In this document: positions 8,764 through 16,930 of the stretch, in pieces
How positions within the stretch are numbered: position 1 is the first letter of the stretch
Layout of the letters: the number at the start of each line of letters is the position of its first letter
Source: Chryseobacterium sp.
Lineage (GTDB): Bacteria; Bacteroidota; Bacteroidia; Flavobacteriales; Weeksellaceae
Assembly (NCBI RefSeq): GCF_029240215.1
Contig: NZ_JARBTK010000001.1
Coordinates: forward strand, 186,001-250,000
Direction of reading: 5' to 3'
DNA length: 64,000 bases
Translations under genes and position numbers: made by a program
Notes under the pieces: generated by a model
The model's database searches: none
The model's input: the letters and a program-made list of their open reading frames with translations, nothing else
What the model was told of the DNA's origin: nothing

Positions 8764-9438
8764 TTGGAAAGAGAAATCAGAACCACAAACGACGGTAGTA
8801 AAACATTATATATCAATGAATTAAACGAAAACTACCATTCACACCATGGTGCATTACAGGAAGCAGAACACGTGTTTATCAAAAATGGATTAAATCTAAT
8901 AAATTATTGCGAAATTAACATTTTAGAACTCGGTTTTGGAACAGGTTTAAACGTTTTAGTTACAATTAATGAATATTTAAAAACTGACAAAAATCATATC
9001 ATCAATTATTTTACACTTGAAAAATACCCGATAAATGAATCTGAAATAGAAAATTTGGCATACTTCAATCATTTTGATAACCCAGAATTAAAAAATATTT
9101 ATCAAAAAATTCATCAGACTGATTGGGAAAAACCAGCAGAAATCATTAAAGGTTTTAATCTCAAAAAAATACAGTGTGACTTTTTTGGTCTGAAAAACAT
9201 TGATTTACCGAAGATTAACCTTGTTTATTACGACTGTTTCGGCGCAAGAGTACAACCTGATCTCTGGGAAAAACCTTTATTTGAAATGGTTTCCGGGAAA
9301 ATGAGTGTAAACGGACTGTTAACAACCTACTCTTCTAAAGGAAGTGTCAGAAGGATTTTGAAAGAGCTTAATTTTAAGGTAGAGAAAAAACAAGGACCAC
9401 CCGGAAAAAGAGAAATGATCAATGCTGTAAAATTGTAA
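8764..9438 (+). CDS. mnmD: tRNA (5-methylaminomethyl-2-thiouridine) methyltransferase MnmD
   Basis: The methyltransferase half of bifunctional MnmC as a stand-alone enzyme of about 224 residues. It transfers a methyl group from SAM to the aminomethyl at wobble uridine 34 of certain tRNAs. Visible features are REIRTTNDGSKTLYI at the start, YHSHHGALQEAEHVFI, the SAM loop ILELGFGTGLNV and the late FKVEKKQGPPGKREM. The FAD-dependent oxidase half of MnmC is absent. The TTG at 8764 is preferred because the earlier TTG at 8749 overlaps the promoter and family members begin close to this point. Confidence 0.85.
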   Translation: MEREIRTTNDGSKTLYINELNENYHSHHGALQEAEHVFIKNGLNLINYCEINILELGFGTGLNVLVTINEYLKTDKNHIINYFTLEKYPINESEIENLAYFNHFDNPELKNIYQKIHQTDWEKPAEIIKGFNLKKIQCDFFGLKNIDLPKINLVYYDCFGARVQPDLWEKPLFEMVSGKMSVNGLLTTYSSKGSVRRILKELNFKVEKKQGPPGKREMINAVKL

Positions 9439-9562
9439 GTTATGAATGATGATTATAAATTAATTAAAGTCTCTAAATCATCAATGCTTATTTCAAAACT
9501 CCTAATTTATAACTCGTAACTTTTAACTATTTTCCCTATTTTAGCTTTACAAAATATTAAAT

Positions 9563-9979
9563 ATGATAGACAAGATCAACGTAAGAGTTTATGCTTGTGC
9601 AGTAAAAGACAACAAAGTCCTTACTCTTTTTGAAGAATATGCAGGACAACCCTTATTAAAATTCCCGGGTGGCGGATTGGAACTTGGTGAAGGTTTGACA
9701 GACTGTCTTCACCGTGAGTTTGATGAGGAACTTAATGTAAAAATAGAAATCGTAGAGCATCTTTATACTCAAGAAGATTTTTTGGTGTCGCGTTTTCGGG
9801 AGAATGAGCAATTGCTTACTATATATTATATGGTTAAAATCATCAATGAGGAAGATTTCCTGATACTTGATCCTTGTATCGAAAGAACCGAATGGCTTCC
9901 GATTGATACTGAAATCAATCCTTTCACTTTACCAATTGATAAAATCGTTTTTGATAAATTAAAAGAAAAATTCCTGTAA
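9563..9979 (+). CDS. NUDIX hydrolase
   Basis: A 138-residue single-domain protein. The Nudix box runs from about residue 37 to 59 (GGLELGEGLTDCL then REFDEELNV), with the expected Glu residues for Mg2+ binding. It should hydrolyse a nucleoside diphosphate linked to another group. The substrate cannot be read from the sequence. Its stop codon lies inside the terminator hairpin shared with the convergent DUF4294 gene. Confidence 0.85.
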   Translation: MIDKINVRVYACAVKDNKVLTLFEEYAGQPLLKFPGGGLELGEGLTDCLHREFDEELNVKIEIVEHLYTQEDFLVSRFRENEQLLTIYYMVKIINEEDFLILDPCIERTEWLPIDTEINPFTLPIDKIVFDKLKEKFL

Positions 9980-9994
9980 GTGCATTACAGGAAT
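9970..9994. terminator. bidirectional terminator between the Nudix and DUF4294 genes
   Basis: A ten-base-pair perfect stem ATTCCTGTAA/TTACAGGAAT with a five-base loop, flanked by A and T runs. It contains the Nudix stop codon and lies just before the convergent gene's end. Confidence 0.7.
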
Positions 9995-10000
9995 TTATTT

Positions 10001-10708
10001 TTATTTGGAAACTTTAAAATCTTTTGCTCCGGGATAAGGCTGTAAATAACCTGAATTCCAATTAGATTGTAGCAAAGATTCTAAAAATTCATCTGTTCTG
10101 TTTTTATGTGGATTGTATTGATCTTTTAAATCTATATCTGCGAGTTTTCCTTTTACATTCCACCAGAATGCGCTCCAACCGCCTCTTAACTCTTTTACAA
10201 TCTCAAAAACATTTTTACCTGTAGCACGATTCATCAATTTCGCAAAAACCTGCCCTTCAGTTGTCGTCAGATCTCTCAGTTGTTTTTCATATTGATCTGC
10301 AAGCATATTCTGTCGGTCTTTTACATACTTTCTTTTAGCTGCAGTATCCATTACCTGCATTTCTTTCTGAATATCTCTGTACTGTTGCAAAGCAGTTAAA
10401 AATAAAGGATAAACCCTGTATAATTTTTTATTTAAAAAAAGATAATAATTTTTATCCAGCTGATTATTGAATTTGGGCTTATTAAGAAGTATTAGCTCAT
10501 CCATCACGACTACTGTCTCACCATTGATCTCATAAATTTTTGCTTTTTGTCTTTCATCGTAATAGTATTTATTTCCAAATTCGTCCGTTTTCAATTCATC
10601 CTGAGGATATTGGCTTAAAGCCTTTGCAATAACGGAATCCCTTTGCTGCCCAAAGATCATAGCACTAAAAAAGAAAAGAAAAAGAAAGGTGATTTTATGA
10701 ATTTTCAT
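10001..10708 (-). CDS. DUF4294 family secreted protein
   Basis: A 235-residue protein with a signal peptide (MKIHKITFLFLFFFSAMIFG) followed by QQ. The body matches the Bacteroidota DUF4294 family: YYYDERQKAKIYEINGETVVVMDELIL, then a charged helical region and GRATGKNVFEIVKELRGGWSAFWWN. No biochemical role is established. The longer frame to 10744 adds twelve residues before the signal and is unlikely. It is divergent from the M42 peptidase gene. Confidence 0.8.
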   Translation of the reverse strand: MKIHKITFLFLFFFSAMIFGQQRDSVIAKALSQYPQDELKTDEFGNKYYYDERQKAKIYEINGETVVVMDELILLNKPKFNNQLDKNYYLFLNKKLYRVYPLFLTALQQYRDIQKEMQVMDTAAKRKYVKDRQNMLADQYEKQLRDLTTTEGQVFAKLMNRATGKNVFEIVKELRGGWSAFWWNVKGKLADIDLKDQYNPHKNRTDEFLESLLQSNWNSGYLQPYPGAKDFKVSK

Positions 10709-10760
10709 TATTTTTACGCGTATTATAACGAAACTTAACTGCAAAAATCATTCCTTTAAT

Positions 10761-11837
10761 ATGAAATTTGAAAAGAAATCTTTGAAATTTTTAGAGAGAT
10801 ATTTAAACACTTCATCACCAACCGGATACGAACACAGAGGTCAGGAAGTATGGATGAACTACATCACTCCTTATGTTGATAAAATAGAAGTTGACCATTA
10901 CGGAACCTGCTACGGAATCATCAATCCTGAAGCCGATTTTAAGGTTGTGATCGAAGCTCATGCAGATGAAATATCCTGGTATGTCAATTATATTACAGAC
11001 GACGGATTGATTTATGTGATCAGAAATGGTGGTTCGGATCAAACCATTGCGCCATCAAAGATTGTTCACATTCACGGTGAAAAAGGAATTGTAAAAGGAG
11101 TTTTCGGGTGGCCTGCAATTCACACGAGAGGTGCCAATCAGGACGAACCGACACCTAAAATCGAAAATATTTTTATCGATTGCGGAGCTACAACAAAACA
11201 GGAAGTAGAAGATTTAGGAATTTTTATCGGATGCATGATTACATATCCTGACGAATTTTTTGAAATGAACGACCGTTATTTTGTTTGCAGAGCTTTAGAT
11301 AACAGAATCGGTGGATTTATGATTGCAGAAGTTGCAAGACTTTTAAAGGAAAACAAAAAAGAGCTTCCATTTGGTCTTTACATTACGAATTCAGTACAGG
11401 AAGAAGTAGGTCTTTATGGCGCAGATATGATTGCTGACACCATTAAGCCCAATATCGCCATCGTTACAGATGTAACACATGATACAACAACTCCGATGAT
11501 TGAAAAGAAAAAAGAAGGCGATCAAAAATGCGGTAACGGTCCCGTTGTTTTCTTTGCTCCAAGTGTTCATCACATTATCCGAGAATTAATCATTGATACT
11601 GCAAAAAATAAAGAAATCCCTTACCAAAGAGCAGCAGCGAGCAGGGCTACAGGAACTGACACCGATGCTTTTGCACATTCAAACGGAGGAGTACCAAGCG
11701 CATTGATTTCTTTACCTTTGCGCTATATGCACACAACAGTAGAAATGGTTTCAAAAGAAGATGTAGGGAACGTAATTCAATTGATCTACGAAACACTTTT
11801 GAATATAAAACCTGAAATGAAACTGAAGTATCATTAA
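10761..11837 (+). CDS. M42 family metallopeptidase (glutamyl aminopeptidase type)
   Basis: A 358-residue cytoplasmic aminopeptidase of the M42 family, which forms large tetrahedral shells that degrade peptides. The expected dinuclear metal ligands are all visible: His67, Asp180, Glu215, Asp237 and His324, with Glu214 as the catalytic base in SVQEEVGLYGA. ATGTDTDAFAHSNGG is a typical late motif. Substrate preference (acidic or general) is not predictable. It ends in a strong terminator. Confidence 0.9.
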   Translation: MKFEKKSLKFLERYLNTSSPTGYEHRGQEVWMNYITPYVDKIEVDHYGTCYGIINPEADFKVVIEAHADEISWYVNYITDDGLIYVIRNGGSDQTIAPSKIVHIHGEKGIVKGVFGWPAIHTRGANQDEPTPKIENIFIDCGATTKQEVEDLGIFIGCMITYPDEFFEMNDRYFVCRALDNRIGGFMIAEVARLLKENKKELPFGLYITNSVQEEVGLYGADMIADTIKPNIAIVTDVTHDTTTPMIEKKKEGDQKCGNGPVVFFAPSVHHIIRELIIDTAKNKEIPYQRAAASRATGTDTDAFAHSNGGVPSALISLPLRYMHTTVEMVSKEDVGNVIQLIYETLLNIKPEMKLKYH

Positions 11838-11847
11838 CAGACATCAG

Positions 11848-11892
11848 ACAAAAGAACAAAGAGTTAAGATCTAAAATTCTTTGTTCTTTTGT
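11848..11892 (+). terminator. intrinsic terminator of the M42 peptidase gene
   Basis: A 14-bp perfect stem ACAAAAGAACAAAG/CTTTGTTCTTTTGT with a 17-base loop and a following T run, ten bases after the stop. Confidence 0.7.
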
Positions 11893-11927
11893 TTTTCTAA
11901 AATCTAATATTAAGTATAAAAGTAAAA

Positions 11928-12578
11928 ATGAAAACTAAGCTAATTGCTCCTTCCCTTTTATCTGCAGACTTTGGGAACCTGCAAAGAGACATTGAAATGC
12001 TGAATAATTCACAAGCTGACTGGTTGCACATCGATGTCATGGACGGAAGATTTGTTCCTAACATTTCATTTGGTTTTCCGGTAATGAAAACCGTTCAGAA
12101 ACATGCTAAAAAGTTTGTAGATGTTCATTTGATGATTGTAGAACCCGAAAAATATGTTGAAGAATTCATTGAGTATGGCGCAGACCTCGTTTCTGTACAT
12201 TATGAAGCATGTACGCATCTTCACAGAACAATCAACCTAATCCAAAGTAAAGGCGCAAAAGCAGGTGTTGTATTGAATCCATCTACTCCCGTTCTAATGC
12301 TTGAAGATATCATTGCTGATGTTGATTTGGTATTATTAATGAGTGTAAATCCAGGATTTGGAGGTCAGAAATTTATTGAAAACACTTACAAAAAGATCGC
12401 AGAAACTAAAGATTTAATTTTAAGCAACAATTCTACAGCACTGATCGAAATTGACGGCGGTGTAAATCTTGATAATGCCTCTAAACTTTTTGAAGCCGGA
12501 GCAGATGTTTTGGTTGCAGGCAATGCAGTATTCTCCGCTGATAATCCTGAAAGAACTATTGAGCTATTAAAAGTATAA
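11928..12578 (+). CDS. rpe: ribulose-phosphate 3-epimerase
   Basis: A 216-residue TIM-barrel enzyme interconverting ribulose 5-phosphate and xylulose 5-phosphate in the pentose phosphate pathway. Family motifs are all present: SADFGNL, HIDVMDGRFVPN (catalytic and metal-binding His and Asp), VHLMIVEP, MSVNPGFGGQKF and IEIDGGV, followed by the phosphate-binding AGNAVF. It stands alone between two terminators. Confidence 0.95.
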   Translation: MKTKLIAPSLLSADFGNLQRDIEMLNNSQADWLHIDVMDGRFVPNISFGFPVMKTVQKHAKKFVDVHLMIVEPEKYVEEFIEYGADLVSVHYEACTHLHRTINLIQSKGAKAGVVLNPSTPVLMLEDIIADVDLVLLMSVNPGFGGQKFIENTYKKIAETKDLILSNNSTALIEIDGGVNLDNASKLFEAGADVLVAGNAVFSADNPERTIELLKV

Positions 12579-12582
12579 AACA

Positions 12583-12608
12583 AAAAGCAGCTCATAAAAG
12601 CTGCCCTT
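12583..12608 (+). terminator. weak terminator after rpe
   Basis: GCAGCT/AGCTGC stem with a six-base loop, preceded by A residues and followed by CCTTTG. The T tail is short, so it may be leaky. Confidence 0.45.
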
Positions 12609-12610
12609 TG

Positions 12611-12645
12611 TTCTCAAGTTAAGAGTATAATGGTTATTAGTTTTC
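12611..12645 (+). repeat. partial second copy of the small-RNA-like sequence
   Basis: TTCTCAAGTT ... GAGTATA ... ATGGTTATTAGTTTT follows the same order as the candidate small RNA at 13528-13594 and shares the 15-mer ATGGTTATTAGTTTT. No promoter or UUCG hairpin accompanies it, so it looks like a decayed or partial copy. Confidence 0.4.
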
Positions 12646-12933
12646 TTAGTTAATAATGCTCAGTTAACGATGCCTAATTGTTAATTTGATTTTTATTTTA
12701 ACTGCTGTAAAGATGGATTTTTTTTTAAAGCAAAAACATCCGTAAAAACACGGAATTTTTTATTATATAAAAAATATTTTTGCTACAAAGAAACCATATT
12801 GATGTATGATTAAGGATTTGACAAACATTTTATTAATTATTTAGAATCAAAACAAATAATTTAAAAAAATATATTGAGTTATTTTATATTGACTAAATGT
12901 CATGAAAAAACGAAATATTGACATAAAACGAAA
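12646..12933. other. gene-free convergent spacer between rpe and ndk
   Basis: Very AT-rich. It holds two similar segments (AGTTAATAATGC and AGTTAACGATGC), the ATCCGTA-type palindrome at 12738-12756, and a 14-codon frame (start 12902) running into the ndk terminator that is probably not translated. I see nothing else. Confidence 0.5.
12738..12756. repeat. interrupted palindrome ATCCGTA-N4-CACGGAAT, copy 2
   Basis: ATCCGTAAAAACACGGAAT, identical to the element at 1987-2005 except for the four central bases, in the convergent gap between rpe and ndk. Its role is unknown. Confidence 0.4.
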
Positions 12934-12957
12934 AAATCCGGAATAATTTCCGGATTT
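12934..12957 (-). terminator. intrinsic terminator of ndk
   Basis: A perfect ten-base-pair stem AAATCCGGAA/TTCCGGATTT, loop TAAT, with T runs on both strands. It lies 20 bases past the ndk stop. Confidence 0.8.
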
Positions 12958-12977
12958 TTTATTTCGAAGAGTTTTGC

Positions 12978-13394
12978 TTAGAAAATCTCTCTTCCTGAAA
13001 AATGAAATTGTGCTTCGATTAGAGCATTTTCATCAGAATCTGAACCGTGTACAGCATTCTCTCCGATGCTTCTGGCAAACATTTTTCTGATTGTTCCATC
13101 AGCAGCTTCAGCAGGATTTGTAGCCCCGATTAAAGTTCTGAAATCTTCAACAGCATTGTCTTTTTCTAAAATCGCAGCAACGATTGGTCCTGAGCTCATG
13201 AAGTCTACTAATTCTCCATAAAATGGTCTTTCAGCATGTACTTCGTAGAATTTTTTTGCGTCAGCAACTGTTAGCTGAGTTAATTTTAAAGCTTTGATTT
13301 TGAAACCTCCTTCTGAAATTTTCCCTAAAATCGCACCAATATGCCCATCAGCAACCGCATCAGGCTTAATCATAGTGAATGTAATGTTTGACAT
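12978..13394 (-). CDS. ndk: nucleoside diphosphate kinase
   Basis: A 138-residue enzyme transferring the gamma phosphate between nucleoside triphosphates and diphosphates. His116 in NAVHGSDS is the phosphohistidine. MIKPDAV at the start, [15 protein letters not shown] and the ATNP segment are family-typical. A -7 box lies 23 bases upstream and a strong hairpin follows, so it is a single-gene unit. Confidence 0.96.
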   Translation of the reverse strand: MSNITFTMIKPDAVADGHIGAILGKISEGGFKIKALKLTQLTVADAKKFYEVHAERPFYGELVDFMSSGPIVAAILEKDNAVEDFRTLIGATNPAEAADGTIRKMFARSIGENAVHGSDSDENALIEAQFHFSGREIF

Positions 13395-13416
13395 AAATGT
13401 ATATTTTTTGAATGCA

Positions 13417-13424
13417 CAAAATTA
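13417..13424 (-). promoter_or_regulatory. -7 box of ndk
   Basis: CAAAATTA reads TAATTTTG on the minus strand, an exact TAnnTTTG match 23 bases upstream of the ATG. Confidence 0.55.
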
Positions 13425-13501
13425 CGAAAAATATCTAAACTATAATTTTAATTTAATTTTAACATAAAATAACTTTTATTAAGAAAATCACCGATGCTTT
13501 T

Positions 13502-13518
13502 TGGCATACTAATTGCAA
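13502..13518 (+). promoter_or_regulatory. sigma-54-like promoter of a small RNA
   Basis: TGGCATACTAATTGCAA has GG at 13503-13504 and GC at 13515-13516. This is the exact -24/-12 spacing, and the flanks match the TGGCA...TTGCA consensus. Transcription would begin about 13528. No protein gene of normal size lies downstream on this strand before a terminator. Confidence 0.5.
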
Positions 13519-13527
13519 CTACTATTT

Positions 13528-13594
13528 CGATTCTCATGTTTAATTTGAGTTTTCATGGTTATTAGTTTTTACCCAGCTTCGGCTGGGTTTTTTT
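13528..13594 (+). ncRNA. candidate small RNA with UUCG-capped terminator
   Basis: About 67 bases between the sigma-54-like promoter and a strong intrinsic terminator, in a gap between two minus-strand genes (ndk and rsgA). A small CTCA/TGAG hairpin lies near the 5' end. The segment also contains a nine-codon frame, MFNLSFHGY, starting at 13536 and ending just before the terminator. It could therefore be a leader peptide instead of a non-coding RNA. Both limits are inferred. Confidence 0.45.
13571..13594 (+). terminator. intrinsic terminator of the candidate small RNA
   Basis: ACCCAGC-TTCG-GCTGGGT followed by seven T residues. It is a textbook plus-strand terminator with no plus-strand protein gene before it. 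Confidence 0.85.
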
Positions 13595-13721
13595 ATTTGC
13601 AAAAATTACTCCATAAAATTACATATTTCGTAAAATTAAATCAACTCAAATATCATAAACGCAAAGCATCAATTCTATTGTAAATAATAGAATAAAATCA
13701 GATCATTTTTCGAGTATAAAT

Positions 13722-14648
13722 TTAGTTTTGAGAATTTTCTTCAGCCTCTTCCATCAGTTTGATGTAGGTTGAATATCTGGAATGTTGTATTTCACCTGTT
13801 TCTAAGGCATCAAGAACAGCACATTTGGGTTCGTTGATATGCATACAATTATGAAATTTGCACTCTTTCCTTTTTTTAAAGATTTCAGGAAAATAATGCT
13901 GCACTTCTTCTTTTTCAATATCAATCATTGCAAACTCTCTTACACCGGGAGTATCAATAACATTTCCGCCAAAATGCCAAAAATGCATTTGAGCAAAAGT
14001 GGTGGTATGTTTTCCTTTAAGATGAGTATCTGAAATTTCTGAAGTACGAAGATTCAAATCAGGTTGTAAAGCATTGACCAAAGTTGATTTTCCACAGCCA
14101 GAATGACCAAAGAATACTGAAGTCTGATTTTTAAGAAGCTCCTGTAAATCCTCCAGATTTAATTTAGAATAAGATGAAATTTCCAAACTGTCATAACCAA
14201 TTTCCTGATAGAGAAACTGAATATCCTTCACTACTTCTATTTCTTCTTCATTTAAAACATCAATTTTATTGAAAAGAATTAGAGGTTTTATGTTGTAAGC
14301 TTCACAACAGGCAAGAAAACGGTCTAAGAAACCGAAAGATGTTTCAGGATGTTTTAAAGTAAAAATAAAACAAGCCAAATCAATATTTGAAGCAATAATA
14401 TGTGCTTCTTTCGAAAGATTAACAGCTTTTCTGATCAAATAATTTTTACGAGGATCGATTTTCGTGATCCATGCAATATCATCCTGTTCCAATTGAAATT
14501 CGACAAAATCACCCACAGCAAGAGGATTGGTCAGCCTGGTTTTGATCAGCTTAAATTTTCCACGAATTCTCGCTTCAAAAATTTTTCCGGTTTCCATTTC
14601 CAAAACCTGATACCAGCTTCCTGTAGATTTAATGATTTTTCCTTTCAT
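13722..14648 (-). CDS. rsgA: ribosome small subunit-dependent GTPase RsgA
   Basis: A 308-residue circularly permuted GTPase that helps mature the 30S subunit. Order seen: N-terminal OB fold (1-75), G4 NKID at 127-130, P-loop GHSGCGKSTL at 181-190, DTPG at 232-235, then a zinc site with Cys263, Cys268, His270 and Cys276. The permuted order (G4 before G1) is diagnostic. A -7 box lies 12 bases upstream, and a palindromic repeat lies further out. Confidence 0.94.
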   Translation of the reverse strand: MKGKIIKSTGSWYQVLEMETGKIFEARIRGKFKLIKTRLTNPLAVGDFVEFQLEQDDIAWITKIDPRKNYLIRKAVNLSKEAHIIASNIDLACFIFTLKHPETSFGFLDRFLACCEAYNIKPLILFNKIDVLNEEEIEVVKDIQFLYQEIGYDSLEISSYSKLNLEDLQELLKNQTSVFFGHSGCGKSTLVNALQPDLNLRTSEISDTHLKGKHTTTFAQMHFWHFGGNVIDTPGVREFAMIDIEKEEVQHYFPEIFKKRKECKFHNCMHINEPKCAVLDALETGEIQHSRYSTYIKLMEEAEENSQN

Positions 14649-14659
14649 ATATATGAATG

Positions 14660-14667
14660 CAAAGATA
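14660..14667 (-). promoter_or_regulatory. -7 box of rsgA
   Basis: CAAAGATA reads TATCTTTG on the minus strand, giving a leader of about eight bases before the ATG. Confidence 0.5.
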
Positions 14668-14725
14668 AGAATTTAGGATTAAGGTAACAGGATTTAGTTT
14701 ATATCTGGAATTATATTACCACAAA

Positions 14726-14800
14726 GTTTGTCATTCCGGAGGAATCTCGACAAGATTTTTTTATTCATCTCGAAGTTTAGATTCCTCCGGAATAACAAAC
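14726..14800. repeat. palindromic (REP-like) repeat, copy D
   Basis: Arms 14726-14745 and 14781-14800 (GTTTGTCATTCCGGAGGAAT and its complement with one mismatch) around a longer centre. This is the same family as the copies at 5.2-5.6 kb. It lies between rsgA and the DAHP synthase gene. Confidence 0.72.
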
Positions 14801-14845
14801 AATATATTTATTTATCAATTCTAAATCCTGTCACAACTTCCTTTT

Positions 14846-15928
14846 CTACTTTCTGTCGATCATGATATTATTTTGTTTCTCAATAGACTCTTCATGAATC
14901 GCTTTAAAAACTTTTTCTATAAAATCTTGTGACATTCCTGTTTCTTTAGCCTTTTGTACAGCATATTCCGTAATCACTTTCCAACGTTCCGGCTGGAAGA
15001 TCGCAATATCATTTTCTTTCTTCAGCTTACCAATCTTTTCCGAAATTTTCATTCTTTGAGAAAGCAATTCAATCATTTGAAAATCAATATCGGAAATCAA
15101 TGTTCTGTGTCTTCCCATTTCATTATCAAAACCTGCCAAACCGGAATTTCTTACTTTTAGATTTGAAATTAATTCTGCCAAAACTTCCGGGGTAATCTGT
15201 TGAGAAGCATCACTCCATGCCTCATCAGGATTAGAATGGGTTTCAATAATTGCACCTTGGTAGCCCACATTTAAAGCTTCCTGTGTAATATCTGCCAAAC
15301 CGGTTCTGTTTCCGCAAATGTGTGAAGGATCTACCAACATCGGAATATTGGGAAATTGGCTTTTAAAATCCAAAGCAATCTGCCAGTTCGGATTGTTTCT
15401 GTATTTTGTTTTTTGGTAAGTTGAAAATCCACGGTGAATAACGCCTAAATTTTTAATATCTTGTCCCAGAAGTCTTTCCAAAGCACCAATCCATAAAGCT
15501 AAATCCGGATTCACAGGATTTTTAACCAAAACTGTTTTCTCAGTTCCTTTTAAAGCTTCTGCGATTTCCTGCACCGTAAAAGGATTTACCGTTGATCTCG
15601 CACCAATCCAAAGAATATCTACATCGGCTTCCAAAGCTGCTGCAACGTGATGCGCATTGGCAACTTCGGTAGCAGTTTTAAATCCGTATTCTTGTTTTAC
15701 TTTTTTTAACCAGTTTAAACCAATTACTCCAACCCCTTCAAAACCATTGGGTTTCGTACGTGGTTTCCAGATTCCGGCACGAAAAATCGGAACCTGAGCC
15801 TTGGTATCTTTTATTCTTTTTGCGGTCTCCAACATTTGGGCTTCGCTTTCTGCGCTGCATGGTCCTGCAATCATCATCGGTTGTGGAAACTCTTTGATCC
15901 AGTCGTTTTTTAATTCTGTTAAGTTCAT
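14846..15928 (-). CDS. bifunctional DAHP synthase / chorismate mutase
   Basis: A 360-residue fusion. Residues about 10-255 are a 3-deoxy-7-phosphoheptulonate synthase of the KDO8P-synthase-like type (MIAGPCSAES, FRAGIWKPRT, KNPVNPDL, VDPSHICGNR). This is the entry enzyme of the shikimate pathway. Residues about 270-355 are an AroQ-type chorismate mutase (FDNEMGRHRTLISDIDFQMIELLSQRM, KIGKLKKEN). In such fusions the mutase domain often mediates feedback by prephenate or chorismate. The best promoter lies about 240 bases upstream, leaving a long leader. Confidence 0.93.
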   Translation of the reverse strand: MNLTELKNDWIKEFPQPMMIAGPCSAESEAQMLETAKRIKDTKAQVPIFRAGIWKPRTKPNGFEGVGVIGLNWLKKVKQEYGFKTATEVANAHHVAAALEADVDILWIGARSTVNPFTVQEIAEALKGTEKTVLVKNPVNPDLALWIGALERLLGQDIKNLGVIHRGFSTYQKTKYRNNPNWQIALDFKSQFPNIPMLVDPSHICGNRTGLADITQEALNVGYQGAIIETHSNPDEAWSDASQQITPEVLAELISNLKVRNSGLAGFDNEMGRHRTLISDIDFQMIELLSQRMKISEKIGKLKKENDIAIFQPERWKVITEYAVQKAKETGMSQDFIEKVFKAIHEESIEKQNNIMIDRK

Positions 15929-16160
15929 ATTGTAAAGTATTATTTATTTAAATTTATATTCAATGACAAAGCCTTATAAAGTTGCTTTATAATTCTTTTC
16001 AAAAAATTTGATACAAAAATGTAATGAAATGGAAAATGATTGATTTTCCTGTATTTTTTGAGAAAGAAATTCAGTTAGCTATACCAATAAAATCGATAAT
16101 ACGTTCTGAAATTTCTATAATAAAAAGATGAAAAACTAAAATAACTGCTAAAAAAATCAG
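15929..16160 (-). promoter_or_regulatory. long leader of the DAHP synthase gene
   Basis: The gap between dnaX and this gene. If transcription starts near 16163, the leader is about 235 bases. Near its 5' end is a CTGCT/AGCAG hairpin, and near the start codon the palindrome TTATAAAGTTGCTTTATAA. I see no ATG-initiated leader peptide. Regulatory function is speculative. Confidence 0.35.
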
Positions 16161-16166
16161 CAGGTG

Positions 16167-16174
16167 CAAAAGTA
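16167..16174 (-). promoter_or_regulatory. -7 box upstream of the DAHP synthase gene
   Basis: CAAAAGTA reads TACTTTTG followed by CACC on the minus strand, the same flank as the strong match at 3388. Confidence 0.5.
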
Positions 16175-16296
16175 GACAGATATGGGAATAATAATTTTTC
16201 CACTTTGAAATTGAGAATGTCTAATTCTAGTTTTTTTAAGTAAATATTTTCCTGAAAAACAACATTTCAGCAAAAACATTTGACAAATATATAAAA

Positions 16297-16930
16297 TTAA
16301 GTCAAATCAAACTTCATTAAATCATCAAGATCTTTCAATAATGGGTTGATCTCTACAAATTTCTCGAATATCTTTTTCTTTGTAACTACCTCAATTTTAA
16401 GATTTTCGTGATCTTTTTTATAATCAAATTCAATTGTGTAATTATTTACTTTTCTTTTAAAATGATTAAAAAATTCACCGCTTATCTTATCAAATTCAGC
16501 TTTTGCAGACTCAGAAGGATACAAAACCTGGATCACTTTTTCGCTGACCTTTACTAATTTAAAAGATTTAATGGCATTAAAAACGAAAGGTTCTTTAGTA
16601 CGCAACTGCATGAGCAGGAGATTCCATTCTGCCTGAAGATCGGTATCTGTGAAATGATGTTCCTGCAAATGATCATTTTTAACTACAACAGTCTCTTCGA
16701 CTTCCTGCTTATCTTCTTTATTGATAAAAGAATTGATGCTGAAACCTGATGAAATCTTTGGTCTTGATAATGGTTTTGAAGCCGTTTTTATCGTCAATTC
16801 TGCAGGCGGTTCTGTTGTAGCAACAACTGTGTTTACTATGATCTCCTCTTTCTTTTCTTCAGCTTTTGATGGTAACTTTACCTCTTGCTTTTCATGAAGA
16901 AATGGAGCTAATATTATAAACTTTTTTTTT
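16297..16930 (-). CDS. dnaX: DnaX tau-specific C-terminal region, reached by -1 frameshift
   Basis: This frame continues dnaX after a -1 shift in the A10 run at 16922-16931. It encodes about 205 residues: a basic and acidic linker (KKKKFIILAPFLHEK, then KAEEKKEE) and a C-terminal domain ending LLKDLDDLMKFDLT. There is no ATG in this frame for more than 80 codons after the in-frame stop at 16930-16932, so it is unlikely to be an independent gene. In tau the C-terminal region binds the polymerase alpha subunit and the helicase. Full-length tau would be 567 residues. Confidence 0.75.

Noticed and set aside
12902..12946. A 14-codon frame MKKRNIDIKRKNPE before the ndk terminator
   Set aside because: It runs into the terminator hairpin and has no promoter or sign of translation. 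It probably arises by chance in A-rich DNA.
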